A DNA stretch of 35,499 nt from contig JAQICX010000243.1 of the NCBI GenBank assembly GCA_027858345.1, forward strand, positions 1 through 35,499. Reading direction: 5' to 3'. The DNA comes from Kiritimatiellia bacterium (GTDB lineage: Bacteria > Verrucomicrobiota > Kiritimatiellia > JAQICX01). Each line of letters starts with the position of its first letter. Position 1 is the first letter of the stretch. Both the position numbers and the translations under genes were made by a program. The notes beneath the pieces are model-generated. The model was not told the DNA's origin, did not search any database, and saw only the letters and a list, made by a program, of their open reading frames with translations. Of the stretch, positions 15,383 through 25,300 are shown piece after piece.

Positions 15383-15734
15383 AATCTCAAAGAGCATTTT
15401 TTTACTCTTTGATGTTTGAAAATTGTAAAAAGTCTTGATCACAGAGCTCTAGCTCTGCTAGTCCCGCAAAGCGGAATATCACTTCCCACGTAACACTTAA
15501 TTACTTCTAATTAAAGAAACAATCAAGTAATTCAGCATTTATAATTTATAATTCCAAAGCTTCTAGCTTTGACACAGCTTCGCCACGTTAATTATGCACT
15601 TTGTTTAAGTGTAAGTCATTGATATAGTTGTGTTTTTATACTAATATGAGTTTATTATATTACAAATTTCATAAAATTACAATTTTTTTTGTAATAAATA
15701 AAATATTCTTGATTTTTCGGATGGACATCCTTTT

Positions 15735-15866
15735 CGACGGTCAGCGACCGCCGCTACATTATGAAACGTGCAGTTCAACGGTTGATTGCAAAATTCACCA
15801 CCTGTAGCGTCGGTCGTTGACCGATGAATATGCCGTCATGAAATGTCTAAGCCGAAAAATTGAGGG
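15735..15866. repeat. MITE-like element, copy 1 (inverted ends GGTCAGCGACCGCCGCTACA)
   Basis: GGTCAGCGACCGCCGCTACA at the left and TGTAGCGTCGGTCGTTGACC at the right are inverted copies matching at 18 of 20 positions. They are followed by a conserved tail ending GCCGAAAAATTGAGG. A second copy at 34989-35116 shares the body and tail, and a fragment of the end sequence is near 17670. There is no coding capacity. Confidence 0.75.
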
Positions 15867-15892
15867 TCATTTTTGGGTGCATAAAGAAATAA

Positions 15893-15921
15893 TTGACAAA
15901 TAAATGCGAAAAATATATATT
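15893..15921 (+). promoter_or_regulatory. Sigma-70-type promoter TTGACA-N17-TATATT
   Basis: Consensus -35 TTGACA at 15893-15898, 17-bp spacer and -10 TATATT at 15916-15921, immediately after the tail of the MITE-like element. It is almost 500 bp upstream of the next gene (16406), so it either gives a long leader or an untranslated transcript. Confidence 0.6.
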
Positions 15922-16405
15922 AAAATATGATTAGGGGCTTTCTTTACAAGCAGTGGTAAGGTAAAGGGCTGGCTGCGCCAGCAGGAAAAAGGAAGTAGGG
16001 GGTCAATTAAAAATTAAAAATTAAGAATTAATAATTGAGGAATGCCTCCGGCGGTGTTTATTATGCCGAACTGGGGCTCGGCGTTCCCGGGAGTTTTCCC
16101 GCGCCGGGGCGACGCGGCTACAGAAGACGCGAAGCGTAGAATGAGCTGGGGCTCGGCGTTCCCAGAGTCACCCCTCCGTCTCGCGTTGCTCGCCACCTCC
16201 TCCCGCAGAGCGGGACTATCCCGCAAGGCGTGGATAGCCTGGGAGGAGCTTTGGCGGACAGGGCTGCTCGAGGAAAATGTTAAATTGGGCGATGAGGTCT
16301 TTAGCCCGCAAGGCGGGGATTTAGTTAACAGGTAGTACGTATCACTTATTACATTTATAAATGTATGCTTTTGTGGAATTAAAAAAATAAAAATAGGGAG
16401 TTAAA

Positions 16406-17092
16406 ATGTCAGATGTTGTAGTAGAAATTCAGCAACCAGAGAAAAAACATGGTTGTCTTAAAGCTTTGGGTATTGGTTGTCTTGTTGTTCTAATTTTAGG
16501 TGTAGTAGGGGGATTCTTTGCATTTAAGGGAATAAAGGGACTGGTTTTCAATGTGGCCAACAAATATACATCGACAGCAGCAGTTGAGCTTCCGGTTGTT
16601 GATGCTTCTGAAGATGAAATTGTTGATACTCTTAATAGGGTAGATGATTTTGTATATGCTATAGACAAGGGTGAAAAGGCAGACAAACTTGTGTTGACCC
16701 CCGAAGACATAAACATTCTTATACAGGAGCATGAGGAGTTGTCTGAAATTGCAGATGTCTTATATGTGGATATTAAAGGGGATAAGATTTATGCAGATGT
16801 TAGTGCTTCTTTAGATAAACTTGGAAAAGTAACAGATCTCGATGAGAATTTGAAGGGACGCTATTTGAATGGAACTGTTGTTTTTCAGGTCGAAATGGCA
16901 GCTGGTCGTCTGGTGCTGTATCTTGATTCTGTAACTGTTGGTGACAAGGTTGTGCCTGAGGCTTTTATGCAGGCTTTGCGTGCTGAAAATCTTGCTAAGG
17001 AGGTAAATCAGAATCCTGATGTTGTGGAAGTTCTTGACAAATTGGAGTCGATTAAGGTGAAGGATGGGGAGCTTTTTATCGTGCCGAAGTAA
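16406..17092 (+). CDS. Membrane-anchored extracytoplasmic protein, unknown
   Basis: 228 aa. After a short cytoplasmic start (MSDVVVEIQQPEKKHGCLKA) there is one transmembrane segment, LGIGCLVVLILGVVGGFFAF. The rest is exported or periplasmic: VDASEDEIVDTLNRVDDFVY, LVLTPEDINILIQEHEELSE, YVDIKGDKIYADVSASLDKL and VVFQVEMAAGRLVLYLDSVT. The LTPEDIN...I(Q) then strand-turn-strand order recalls YpmS/DUF2140-like proteins, but I would not assign the family. ATAGGGAG lies 6 bases before the ATG. It stands alone among repeats; the only promoter candidate is 15893-15921. High confidence that it is a gene, low on function. Confidence 0.75.
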   Translation: MSDVVVEIQQPEKKHGCLKALGIGCLVVLILGVVGGFFAFKGIKGLVFNVANKYTSTAAVELPVVDASEDEIVDTLNRVDDFVYAIDKGEKADKLVLTPEDINILIQEHEELSEIADVLYVDIKGDKIYADVSASLDKLGKVTDLDENLKGRYLNGTVVFQVEMAAGRLVLYLDSVTVGDKVVPEAFMQALRAENLAKEVNQNPDVVEVLDKLESIKVKDGELFIVPK

Positions 17093-17806
17093 AATCAATT
17101 AAGGAAGAGGTTTTAACCACGGAAAACACTGAAGACACGGAAAAGAGAGGGATAGTCAACGAATTTCACGAATTTTTGAAGAATGTGCTGCCATTAGGCC
17201 TTGCAGCTGGCTTTGCCAGCAGTGGTAAGTTAGAAGTTAGAAGTGGGCCGTTTCTCTGCGAGGCTTGGACTCCAATATCACTGCAAAACCTATGGCAACA
17301 CAAGTTTAAATCGCTTTTAAAAATAGGGAACCAAAACTCCTAATCGGCTAGCTTTTCTATTCCCGTAAGGCAGGATTGAGGTTGAGAGCCGAGCAGGAGC
17401 TCGGCGTTCCCAGAGGTACCCCTCCCACCTCGCAGGCGAGGTGACCTCCTCCCGCAGAGCGGGACTATCCCGCAAGGCGTGGATAGCCGGGGAGGAGTTT
17501 TGGCGGACTTTGCGGGGACGAAAATATAATAGAGAAACAACGTGTCAGTCCTGCCTGTGTCCTGCATAGTCGCAGACGACGCATGGAAAGGGCGAAACAT
17601 ATTAGCATAGGGCGAAACCCTATGAGGTTAAGATATAAAAACCGCGCCGGGGCGACGCGGCTACAGAGGTCGGCGGTCACCGCCCGCCGCTACAGAAGAA
17701 CCGCGCCGGGGCGACGCGGCTACAGAAGACGCGAAGCGTGGAATGAGCTGGAGGTCGGTGTTTTCTGGGGGCGAAAAGCGATTATTTGCTGGTTTTTTAT
17801 CTTTTG
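17093..17806. repeat. Repeat-rich gap before the symporter genes
   Basis: No gene. It includes octamer-type runs (TAAGTTAGAAGTTAGAAGTG at 17225) and GCCGAGCAGGAGCTCGGCGTTC (17388). A MITE-like unit occupies ~17418-17512 (ACCCCTCCCACCTCGCAGGCG to TTTTGGCGGAC), and CCGCGCCGGGGCGACGCGGCTACAG occurs twice (17641 and 17700). The ORFs at 17340-17810 are read through these repeats. Confidence 0.75.
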
Positions 17807-17835
17807 TTGACAATTATAAATAAAAAATATATATT
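17807..17835 (+). promoter_or_regulatory. Promoter TTGACA-N17-TATATT for the symporter operon
   Basis: -35 TTGACA at 17807-17812, a 17-bp spacer and -10 TATATT at 17830-17835. It precedes the accessory-protein/symporter pair by ~165 bp, implying a leader of about 155 bases in which I see no recognisable riboswitch. Confidence 0.65.
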
Positions 17836-17999
17836 TCTCAAAGAATCGTTTCTTTATTGTAGAAACGACAATGTAATTTAGGGTTTCCTGTTTGATGCAG
17901 AAGTAGGTTTTATGGATTGAACAGGAAGCTGTAGTGTAAAGTGTAAACTCTTGGTGACTCATCTAGTAGGGGTTGCTTAATAAAGGAAGGAACTGTAAT

Positions 18000-18179
18000 A
18001 TGCTGGGATTAGAAGGCAATTCAATATTTTTGGCCTATATCTTATCAATCATTTCAGCACTTGGATGCCTGATTTATGGTATCATCAACTGGAATAAGGG
18101 TGGGGATAACGAACCTCAAGAGATGGGTGAAGAGAAAAAATGGGAATCTGACGAAGAAAAGGTTTCAGAAACATTATAA
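18000..18179 (+). CDS. Symporter small accessory protein
   Basis: 59 aa from the ATG at 18000, which has AGGAAGGA about 9 bases upstream; the track's earlier start at 17973 lacks this. MLGLEGNSIFLAYILSIISA followed by LGCLIYGIINWNKGG is one hydrophobic helix with the GLEG start and W-N end typical of the small proteins encoded just before sodium/solute symporters. The C-terminal tail is acidic and basic mixed (EEKKWESDEEKVSETL). It is 11 bp upstream of the symporter, so the two are made together. It likely sits in the membrane with the transporter; its precise role is not established. Confidence 0.8.
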   Translation: MLGLEGNSIFLAYILSIISALGCLIYGIINWNKGGDNEPQEMGEEKKWESDEEKVSETL

Positions 18180-18190
18180 AGGAGTAAAAA

Positions 18191-19789
18191 ATGTTTAATA
18201 TTCTGGCAGTAGTAATATATATTTCTATTTTATCATACTTTGCTTATTTGGGTTTTAAAGGTACCAAGACTGCAAAGGATTATCTTGTTGGTGGTGGACA
18301 GATTCATCCATTCATCATGGCTCTTTCATATGGAGCAGCGTTTATAAGTACATCAGCCATTGTTGGTTTTGGTGGTGCAGCGGCATTCTTCGGAATGAGT
18401 CTTCTCTGGTTGACATTCCTGACAATATTTGTTGGTGTATTCATTGCATTTGTTGTTTATGGCAAGCGAACAAGAAAGATTGGTCACAATCTAAGTGCTC
18501 ATACGTTTCCTGAATTTTTGGCAAAACGTTATAAATGTCCTGCAATGCAGAAATTTGCAGCGGTTGTAATATTTCTGTTCATGCCTATTTATGCAGCAGC
18601 AGTTATGATTGGTGCCGCTAAATTTCTTGAAATCAGTTTGAGCATTCCTTATGTTACAGCACTATTTTTTACATCAATAATTGTTGCAATATACGTATTT
18701 TTTGGTGGTTTAAAGGGTGTTATGTATGCAGATGCTTTCCAAGGTGGTCTGATGTTTGTTGGCATGTTGTTTCTGATTATCTTTGTATATGTAAAGCTTG
18801 GGGGAGTTGTTCCTGCTCATACAGCACTTAGTGAACTACTTACAAAGCCGGAAGTTGCCGGTCAGTTGAAAATGTGTAAAATGCCACCAGTATTTAATGG
18901 TTGGGCAAGTATGCCTGGATTTCTTTCAATTAACTGGATGGTTGTTGTTACATCACTTGTGATGGGTGTTGGTATTGGTGTTTTGGCACAACCACAGCTA
19001 GCAGTGAAATTTATGACAGTTAAGAGTAACAGAGAGTTGAACAGAGCTGTTCCAATTGGTGGCGTTTTCATTCTTATGATGACAGGTGTTGCCTTTACAG
19101 TGGGTGCTTTGTCAAACGTATTCTTCTTTAATGACACAGGTAAGATTGCAGCAGTTGCTGCTGGTGGTATTGATAAAATCATCCCGTTATTTCTAAATAC
19201 ATATCTACCTGAGTGGTTTGTTGCTCTATTCATGATTGTTCTTATTGCAGCTGGTATGTCAACTTTGAGTTCTCAGTTCCATGCAATTGCTACAGCATTC
19301 GGACACGATTTGTTATACTCAGAAAAACAATCACAAGAAAAACAAGTTCTGATCACTAGAATTGGTGTTCTTATTGCATTTGTCTTAACATTTGTTCTTG
19401 CTTTCTACCTGCCCAAAATTTGGGATGGTGCAATTGCAAGAGGTACAGCAATCTTCTTTGGACTTTGTGCTGCATCATTCCTTCCAATGTATACAGCCGC
19501 TCTATATTCAAAGAAAATAAAGAGAAAAGCTGCACTAGGTGGAATGCTTACAGGGTTTGTTGTTAGTTTGTTCTGGATGATCTTCGTCCATTTCAAAACA
19601 GCTACTGCACTTGGAATTTGTAGTGCAATGCTTAACAAGCCATTCCTGTTTAAAGGAACAAAAATGCCGTTTGTAGATCCAATTGTTATTGCTCTTTCAG
19701 CATCAATAATTGTTACAGTCATCCTTACTCTTGTTTTCAAGAAGGATATTGATGATGAGCATATTGAAAAGACTTTTGAGGGAGTATGA
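18191..19789 (+). CDS. Sodium:solute symporter (SSS family)
   Basis: 532 aa with about 13 hydrophobic segments. SSS features include DYLVGGGQIHPFIMALSYGA, AAFISTSAIVGFGGAAAFFG with the Na+-site small/hydroxyl residues in helix 1, AHTFPEFLAKRYKCPAMQKF, and AAGMSTLSSQFHAIATAFGH, which contains the ST/SS Na2-site residues near 355-360. The solute cannot be told from sequence; relatives move sugars, carboxylates or amino acids. AAAGGAG precedes the ATG. The protein keeps the normal family length and ends with a charged tail (KKDIDDEHIEKTF). It is cotranscribed with the upstream small protein from the promoter at 17807-17835. Confidence 0.93.
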   Translation: MFNILAVVIYISILSYFAYLGFKGTKTAKDYLVGGGQIHPFIMALSYGAAFISTSAIVGFGGAAAFFGMSLLWLTFLTIFVGVFIAFVVYGKRTRKIGHNLSAHTFPEFLAKRYKCPAMQKFAAVVIFLFMPIYAAAVMIGAAKFLEISLSIPYVTALFFTSIIVAIYVFFGGLKGVMYADAFQGGLMFVGMLFLIIFVYVKLGGVVPAHTALSELLTKPEVAGQLKMCKMPPVFNGWASMPGFLSINWMVVVTSLVMGVGIGVLAQPQLAVKFMTVKSNRELNRAVPIGGVFILMMTGVAFTVGALSNVFFFNDTGKIAAVAAGGIDKIIPLFLNTYLPEWFVALFMIVLIAAGMSTLSSQFHAIATAFGHDLLYSEKQSQEKQVLITRIGVLIAFVLTFVLAFYLPKIWDGAIARGTAIFFGLCAASFLPMYTAALYSKKIKRKAALGGMLTGFVVSLFWMIFVHFKTATALGICSAMLNKPFLFKGTKMPFVDPIVIALSASIIVTVILTLVFKKDIDDEHIEKTFEGV

Positions 19790-20349
19790 GAATAATGGTT
19801 AATTGTTAATGGTAAATGGTTGAGGAAAGGAGACGGAAGTAGGGGATCAATTAAAAATTAAGAATTAATAATTGTGGAATGCCTCCGGCGGTGTTTATTA
19901 TGCCGAGCTGGAGCTCGGCGTTCCCAGAGGTACCCCTCCCACCTCGCAGGCGAGGTGACCTCCTCCCGCAGAGCGGGACTATCCCGCCAGGCGTGGATAG
20001 CTGAAGCCCGTTGGTCTTCAACTTTTGTTCTATTGCTTATTTCTGTAGAAAAAGCAATAGTGCCAAAAGTTTATGGAACAATGCATGTTAGCAATTCTTG
20101 TAGGTACTTTAAGGCAAAAGTTGGCGAGTAGTTTGAGAATAGTATCATCAGTTGATGTATAAAGACTTATGAAATAGACTGTGTAAAAAACGATCATAGA
20201 AAACAAGAAGATGAGAGGTTGTAGTACAGATTACCACAGATTTATGTGTTCTAAAGCTATTAATTTATGTATAGGCAACAGTGAAGTTTGGAAGATGGTC
20301 TACATGAAAATATTATTTTTTACTGAGATATCTTGTTGTTAGGTTTTAT
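19790..20349. repeat. Gap after the symporter: repeat units then unique AT-rich DNA
   Basis: Bases 19798-19880 are low-complexity words (TTAATTGTTAATGGTAAATG, AATTAAAAATTAAGAATTAA). Bases 19876-20000 repeat the unit seen at 16036-16250 (GAATGCCTCCGGCGGTGTTT, then ACCCCTCCCACCTCGCAGGC). After 20005 the sequence looks unique but has no credible gene. I see no strong terminator after the symporter. Confidence 0.65.
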
Positions 20350-21099
20350 TTATACTGCTTTATTATCATAAAGATCAGAAAGTATAGCTGTTGTTAGCTC
20401 AAGGTATTTTCTGTAGTCAGATGGAATTTGCTCAGAAATATTGTATATCTTTAGTCCTTCTTCTGAAGTAATAATGAAAAGTGGTTTAAAAGACGCAATA
20501 TCACGTATGTCTTGGATGATTTGAAAGTGCTGTGCGGATGTCAAGTTATGTGCATTTTTTTCCATTATATCATTTAACCTTTTGTGTTCTTTTAGTTGTT
20601 CTTGAGTATCTATAATAGAGTGAGGCACATAAAGAGGAATTCTATGTGCTGCCGGATCTCGAAATTTGGCAAGATCAACTCCCCATGTTTTTACGTTATT
20701 AATAATATTTATTAGGTCAGCATTTAAATCAGCAAGTGATTTCAGAAAATCTTTTCCAAACAAGCTTATTTTCATACGATCGCTACTAGATGTTGTTGAT
20801 ACGGTTTTAATTATATTGAGTTCAAATTGAAGAATCCATGCGAGGTTATCTAATGCTCCGCGAAGATTGAGATAAAATGCGTTTATAAAAAGAGCAGCTT
20901 CTGTTGTTTCATAAACGCTGAGTGAGTTTTCTTTTTGTTTTGCACAGTTCGCTGTAAGATAGTCATGGCAACGTCTAATAATATAGTGCCTTTGGGTTAA
21001 TCCATCTTGTAGATGCTCTTGTGCCTGTTTGTTTGATAAAAATGTTTTAAGTTGATAAAGTAGTTCTTCTGTTTTAAGTTCTAAACGATTCATTTTCAT
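20350..21099 (-). CDS. HEPN-like protein, unknown function
   Basis: 249 aa, strongly helical. SLSVYETTEAALFINAFYLN and LRGALDNLAWILQFELNIIK are followed by KFRDPAAHRIPLYVPHSI near residues 144-161. The RDPAAH step fits the HEPN R-x4-6-H motif, and the GALDNLAW plus AHR-PLY combination matches a group of uncharacterised HEPN-like proteins I have seen annotated in many phyla. Active HEPN proteins are RNases, but activity here is inference. It follows a 40-aa membrane peptide gene by about 20 bp and probably shares its promoter. No Shine-Dalgarno is visible before MKMNRLELK, so translation may be coupled or the second Met may be used. Confidence 0.7.
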   Translation of the reverse strand: MKMNRLELKTEELLYQLKTFLSNKQAQEHLQDGLTQRHYIIRRCHDYLTANCAKQKENSLSVYETTEAALFINAFYLNLRGALDNLAWILQFELNIIKTVSTTSSSDRMKISLFGKDFLKSLADLNADLINIINNVKTWGVDLAKFRDPAAHRIPLYVPHSIIDTQEQLKEHKRLNDIMEKNAHNLTSAQHFQIIQDIRDIASFKPLFIITSEEGLKIYNISEQIPSDYRKYLELTTAILSDLYDNKAV

Positions 21100-21119
21100 G
21101 ATTATTGTGTATGGCTTTG

Positions 21120-21242
21120 TTATTTTATTATTGTACTAGCGAATGATTTGAAAACTAATGGTATTACAACAAATGCCATAATAAGTACTCCAATCACATA
21201 AAAAACGAATTCACCAATTGTCATTTTTTGTTTTCTTGCCAT
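21120..21242 (-). CDS. Small membrane protein (40 aa), upstream of the HEPN-like gene
   Basis: This gene is too short for the ORF track. It reads MARKQKMTIGEFVFYVIGVL and continues IMAFVVIPLVFKSFASTIIK, one hydrophobic helix with a basic N-terminus. GGAG lies 7 bases before the ATG, and a TTGCAT-N17-TATATT promoter sits just upstream. The stop is ~20 bp from the HEPN-like start. Promoter, ribosome site and membrane profile together make a real gene likely. I do not recognise a family. A hydrophobic toxin or membrane tether for the neighbour are both possible, unproven roles. Confidence 0.65.
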   Translation of the reverse strand: MARKQKMTIGEFVFYVIGVLIMAFVVIPLVFKSFASTIIK

Positions 21243-21272
21243 GATTTGCTCCATATTTATTTGATTTGAGAT

Positions 21273-21301
21273 AATATATCATTGTGTGCATAAAAATGCA
21301 A
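21273..21301 (-). promoter_or_regulatory. Promoter TTGCAT-N17-TATATT for the small ORF/HEPN-like pair
   Basis: Read on the minus strand: -35 TTGCAT (21301-21296), 17-bp spacer and -10 TATATT (21278-21273), about 30 bp upstream of the small gene's ATG. Confidence 0.6.
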
Positions 21302-21513
21302 AACAATATTAATTTGCAAGTTTGGGATCCTCCTTCGCAATCCTTGTCTACGGCGCGACAGGTCGAGACTCGAGCCTGCGAGAGAGGCTCAACCACTCAA
21401 GATAAATAATAGGGTGAAGCAATGAACGTAGTGAATGGCCTACATTCGTCCTCGTTCTCATAAAGCGTCTCAACCGAAAAATTAAGGGAAGAACCAAAAG
21501 TTGTATTTTTTAA
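21302..21513. repeat. Repeat segment GCAATCCTTGTCTACGGCGC, inverted copy
   Basis: Bases ~21315-21395 hold CTTCGCAATCCTTGTCTACG, GCGCGACAGGTCGAGACTCG. The same sequence occurs in opposite orientation at ~25795-25835 and ~34785-34830. The region ends with AACCGAAAAATTAAGG at ~21471, the tail motif also found at 15852, 26198 and 35104. There is no gene; the 61-aa ORF at 21211-21396 spans this repeat and is rejected. Confidence 0.7.
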
Positions 21514-21542
21514 TTGATAACGAGGCCGATATTGATTATTAT
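21514..21542 (+). promoter_or_regulatory. Promoter TTGATA-N17-TATTAT for the STAS gene
   Basis: -35 TTGATA at 21514-21519, 17-bp spacer, -10 TATTAT at 21537-21542, with the ATG about 55 bp downstream. Confidence 0.6.
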
Positions 21543-21597
21543 ATTGGAAATGTGTAAATATAATGGGAAATCAACTTAAAAAAAGGAAAATTGAATC

Positions 21598-21936
21598 ATG
21601 ATGACATTTGAGCATAGTCGAATAGGTACAAGTATCGTAGTTACACTTGGTGGACGAATTGATAATCAAACAATACCTGTTTTTGATAACCATATTCAAA
21701 GACTTCTAGATGCGGGAGAATCCTCATTCATACTTGATTTCACAGATGTAGAATATTTAAGCAGTGCTGGTCTTAGGGGATTGCTCAAGTTGACAAAAGA
21801 GACAAAAGCCAGAGGCGGGAAAACAGTTATTGTTGCTGCAAATCCTAGTATTCAGCATCTATTTAAAATTTCCGGATTTGATAAAATATTTATCATTGCC
21901 AAAGACCTTCTTGAAGCTACAGGGATAATGCTTTAA
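21598..21936 (+). CDS. STAS-domain anti-sigma-factor antagonist
   Basis: 112 aa, the size of a single STAS domain. VVTLGGRIDNQTIPVFDNHI and FILDFTDVEYLSSAGLRGLL contain the strand-loop-helix with the phosphorylatable Ser (SSAG, about residues 58-61), followed by GGKTVIVAANPSIQHLFKIS. Such proteins are phosphorylated by an RsbW/SpoIIAB-type kinase and, when unphosphorylated, release a sigma factor or another partner. No kinase or phosphatase gene is adjacent, so its partners lie elsewhere. AAAAGGAAA is ~12 bases before the ATG; two Mets occur together (ATGATG) and either could be used. A promoter is visible at 21514-21542. Confidence 0.9.
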   Translation: MMTFEHSRIGTSIVVTLGGRIDNQTIPVFDNHIQRLLDAGESSFILDFTDVEYLSSAGLRGLLKLTKETKARGGKTVIVAANPSIQHLFKISGFDKIFIIAKDLLEATGIML

Positions 21937-22390
21937 AAAGTGCTAAGTGGGAAGTAGGAAGTGGGAAGGGCTCGCAAAGCTCGCAGGTTAAGATAAAGAC
22001 TGAGGTTGAGAACTGGAAAGTTTCAAGTTCGTAAATGCGCAAGTCGGAGGAATAGCTGCCGCAGGTATTTATTATGCGTGAGAAAGTTCAACGTTCAATA
22101 TTGAATGAATACCCCTTCAGCCTTCGCCATTAAGTGCATGGCATTAGCTTTAATCATGGTTTGCTTTAGTCGAGAGTCGTTAGTCCTAAATATCCAGTTC
22201 AGCAATTATCCTGCATGGCAAGCCTGATAGAGCTGCAAATTTAATTGGATATGTGTTTGTAGCTAAATGCTTTTTCGGTAGGGTGAAAAGTTAAAGAAAA
22301 TCATTTTTTTTGGAGTTTGATGAAATATTTTATTGAATGCTGATATTTTTTATGATACAGTTTCGAAAATTAAAAATAATGGAGAAAATA
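21937..22390. repeat. Gap with short reiterated words
   Basis: It contains AGTGGGAAGTAGGAAGTGGG (21948), GAATGAATACCCCTTCAGCC (22103) and TTTAGTCGAGAGTCGTTAGTCC (22172). The last is related to similar words at ~26376 and 31428. No gene seen. Promoter elements for the large gene may lie at 22320-22370 but are not clear. Confidence 0.55.
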
Positions 22391-25300
22391 ATGCGAAGAA
22401 TTATGATGTTGTTGTTGATGGTGCTCTTTGGAGTTAATGTATCCGGGGTGGTGGTTTCATCTGAAGTTAGTAATCCTGATACTTCAATTTGGAGTGATTC
22501 AGGGGGATCTTTTGCTGTAGATATAAGTGCATCTGATTTTAAAATTGATGCTAAAAACGTTAGAGGTATCTCCGCAAAAGTTAATATTCCCGGCAATGGT
22601 TTTGGTGTAGCTACATTTAAGCCAGAGGGAATGAGTGCTTCAGGAAATTTGAAATCAGTTGAAATTCTTTCTAAAATTAACATGACTAAATATGGGGTTT
22701 TCCTGAGATTCAATGATGGTAATGGACAAAACGTTGTAGATGGAAATAAACTAAATTCTGTTATAAAGTATAAAGGGATTATTGGGCAATGGCAAAAAAC
22801 AGAGTTTGTTATCCCGGATGATTGGGTTCAACCAGTTGAGTTTATTGGTATAATGGTATGGAATTGGGAAGCAAAGACTGTAAAAGCTCAACCTGTTGTT
22901 GACATTGCAGGCTTGAAATTAAATGTTGATATTGCAGATGATGTTAAGAAAGAAGATCTTCTGAGTGTTTCTTGTGATTCAGGGTTGATGAGAAATGTTT
23001 TTACAACCTCAATGCCACCAAAGTATAAATTAATGGTTTCCACATGGGATTCAGAAAATCTTAAGGGCAGTGTAAAGTATACAGTATCTGACTATAGCAG
23101 TGGTAAGGTTGTTGATGCCGGGGAGTTTAAGCTTGAAAATAAAAGAGCTCTTTGCCTTGATATTGAGTTGAAGGTAAATAAGTTTGGTGTCTACAACTTT
23201 GAAGCCGTTGTCAATGTTGAAGGTATAAAAGAGATAAAAGAGAGTAGTAGATTTGCATATGTCCCAACACCAAATGTTTTGACTGAAAAAGATAAGAAAT
23301 ATTCACCTTATGGCATGGATATTCATAGTGGAATTGATGGTGTCGCATATCAGCAGATTGCTGATCTTGGAGTTGTATGGGCTCGTGATTTTGGTTTTAG
23401 TCGTAACTGGATGGTTCGTGCCAGAGGTCAAAACGGCAATTATGAAGGATGGCCTTTTTATAGAAGTAAGCTTCCCAAAATTGATGCAGCAGGTCTTATA
23501 ATTGCTCCTGTCTTAATGGGAATGATAGGAAATGCTCCAAAAGATGGAACAACAGTTCCAGACAAAGAGTGGGCTAGAGATCTTTCTCATTTCTTGTGGG
23601 CATTTCCTAATATTACTTCATGGGAAATTGATAATGAGTGCGATCTGCATGACAAAAGACTTGCTGGTGATTCGGAAATATACAAAGGATATCACAAGAG
23701 ATTTGGAGAGATTGTAAATACACTTGATGAGAATCTCTGGGCAGTAGAGAATGGGACGGCCGGGGTTCATCCTGATAAATTAAAAATTGCTATAGATGAA
23801 GGCGCATTTGATAATATTGATGTTGTAAATGCACATTTTTATTGTGGAACAGCGATTCCAGAGTTAAGTACGAGAAATGCCAATACAGGGCAGGCTGGTG
23901 AAGCTCCGTCACTGATGCGAGATACACTGCGCGAATTTTCGAAAGTTGCAGATTCCGATGGCAAAGATCGTCAAGCTTGGATAACCGAATTTGGCTGGGA
24001 TACACTAGCTGTACATATCGTTACAGAGTATGAACAGGCGGCATATCTTCAGCGAGGCTATTTAATGGGATTAAACGCCGGTTTAGATAAGATGTTCTGG
24101 TATTGGAACCTAGATACCAAGGGGATTCCTGGTGGTTTTTTTGATGGTTGTGGTGTGTTTTCCGGAAAAGATGAGCCAAAACCGGCAGCTGTTGCATATT
24201 CAGCAATGGCAAAGATGCTTCCTAATCCAAAGCCACTAGGTAGTTTTGATGTGGGAGAAGGAACTCTTGGATACCTTTTTGCGTCTGAAGGCAAATTGGT
24301 GGCAGCTGTTTTCAAACTATATGAAGATGGTCCATCAACTATGCAGAAAATCGGTAGTGGTGTTGTCTATGATTATTATGGCAACAAGATTGAAGGTAAC
24401 AGTTTTAAATTGCAGGTTGCTCCAACCTGGATTGTTGGAATTGATGCAAAAGAGACAATGCTGAAAGGTACAGCTTGCGATATTATATCTTCCAGCTATA
24501 TTCGTGCATCCGCAGGAGACAAATTTGTTTCAACCATTAAGGTTGATCCATCAAAATATCTCACAAAGAATTCCACAATAAGTGCAGACTTGCCAAATGG
24601 CTGGGAGCTTGTTAAGCGGGATGTTGTATCATCTGAAAATAGTGATATGAACTTTAATATTCAGATCAGGATTGCTGCAGACAGTAAAAGAGGTTTTTAT
24701 GATGTAGTCTTTGCAATGAAAGATGGAGACTATGTTCAGTATTTCCCTATACAAGTTGAAGTTTTAGATGCTGCAAGTATAAAAGTATATCCATTGCAGG
24801 GTACATTTGATAACTCTACATTAAAAGTTCAGATAAAGAATAACTCAATGTATGACAAGACCTTTATGTTTAAATCAGAAATACCTTCAAGTTGGAGTGT
24901 TGAACCTCAAAATTTGAAGTTGGATATGAAGGCTAAAGAGACTGTTATACAGGAATTTAAGGTTAAGTGGAATGTTGAAGACATTCAAAAGACCAAGGCC
25001 ATGCTTCAGATTGCTGATGTTGATGGAACAGTATTGGCAGCAGAGGGTATTATCCCTAATCAGTTAATCATTCCCAAGGTTTCAGATATTAAGTTTGATG
25101 GCAATTTAAGTGATTGGCCAAAAGGTTCAAAGATTCCATCATGGACACTTGGTTGTATTGGGCAAGATGCAAATGTTGATCTATATGTTGCATATGGTAA
25201 GAAGGGCATTTATCTTGCATTTGAAGTTCAAGATGGCTTGAAGGCTCAAGTTATTCCTGAAAGTTTCTGGAATTCAGATGTTCTTGAGGTAATTGTTGAT

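Larger units (their letters stand above)
15383..16405. repeat. Repeat-rich gap before the 16.4-kb gene
   Basis: About 1 kb with no gene. It holds CTAGCTCTGCTAGTCCCGC (15450), a 130-bp element with ~20-bp inverted ends (15735-15866), low-complexity AATTAAAAATTAAAAATTAAG (16003), the GGAATGCCTCCGGCGGTGTT unit (16036) and a partial MITE-like unit with CCTCCTCCCGCAGAGCGGG (16175-16260). The ORFs at 16014-16335 are open frames across these repeats and are not called as genes. Confidence 0.75.

Noticed and set aside
16014-16335. ORFs over the repeat (for example ...SRRAGLSRKAWIAWEEL)
   Set aside because: The same peptide appears wherever the MITE-like core occurs (19874, 26928 and 34852 ORFs), in different contexts and without ribosome sites. 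It is an open frame of a GC-rich repeat, not a conserved gene.
21211-21396. 61-aa minus-strand ORF from the track
   Set aside because: It overlaps the better supported 40-aa gene in another frame, and its N-terminus is encoded by a dispersed repeat.
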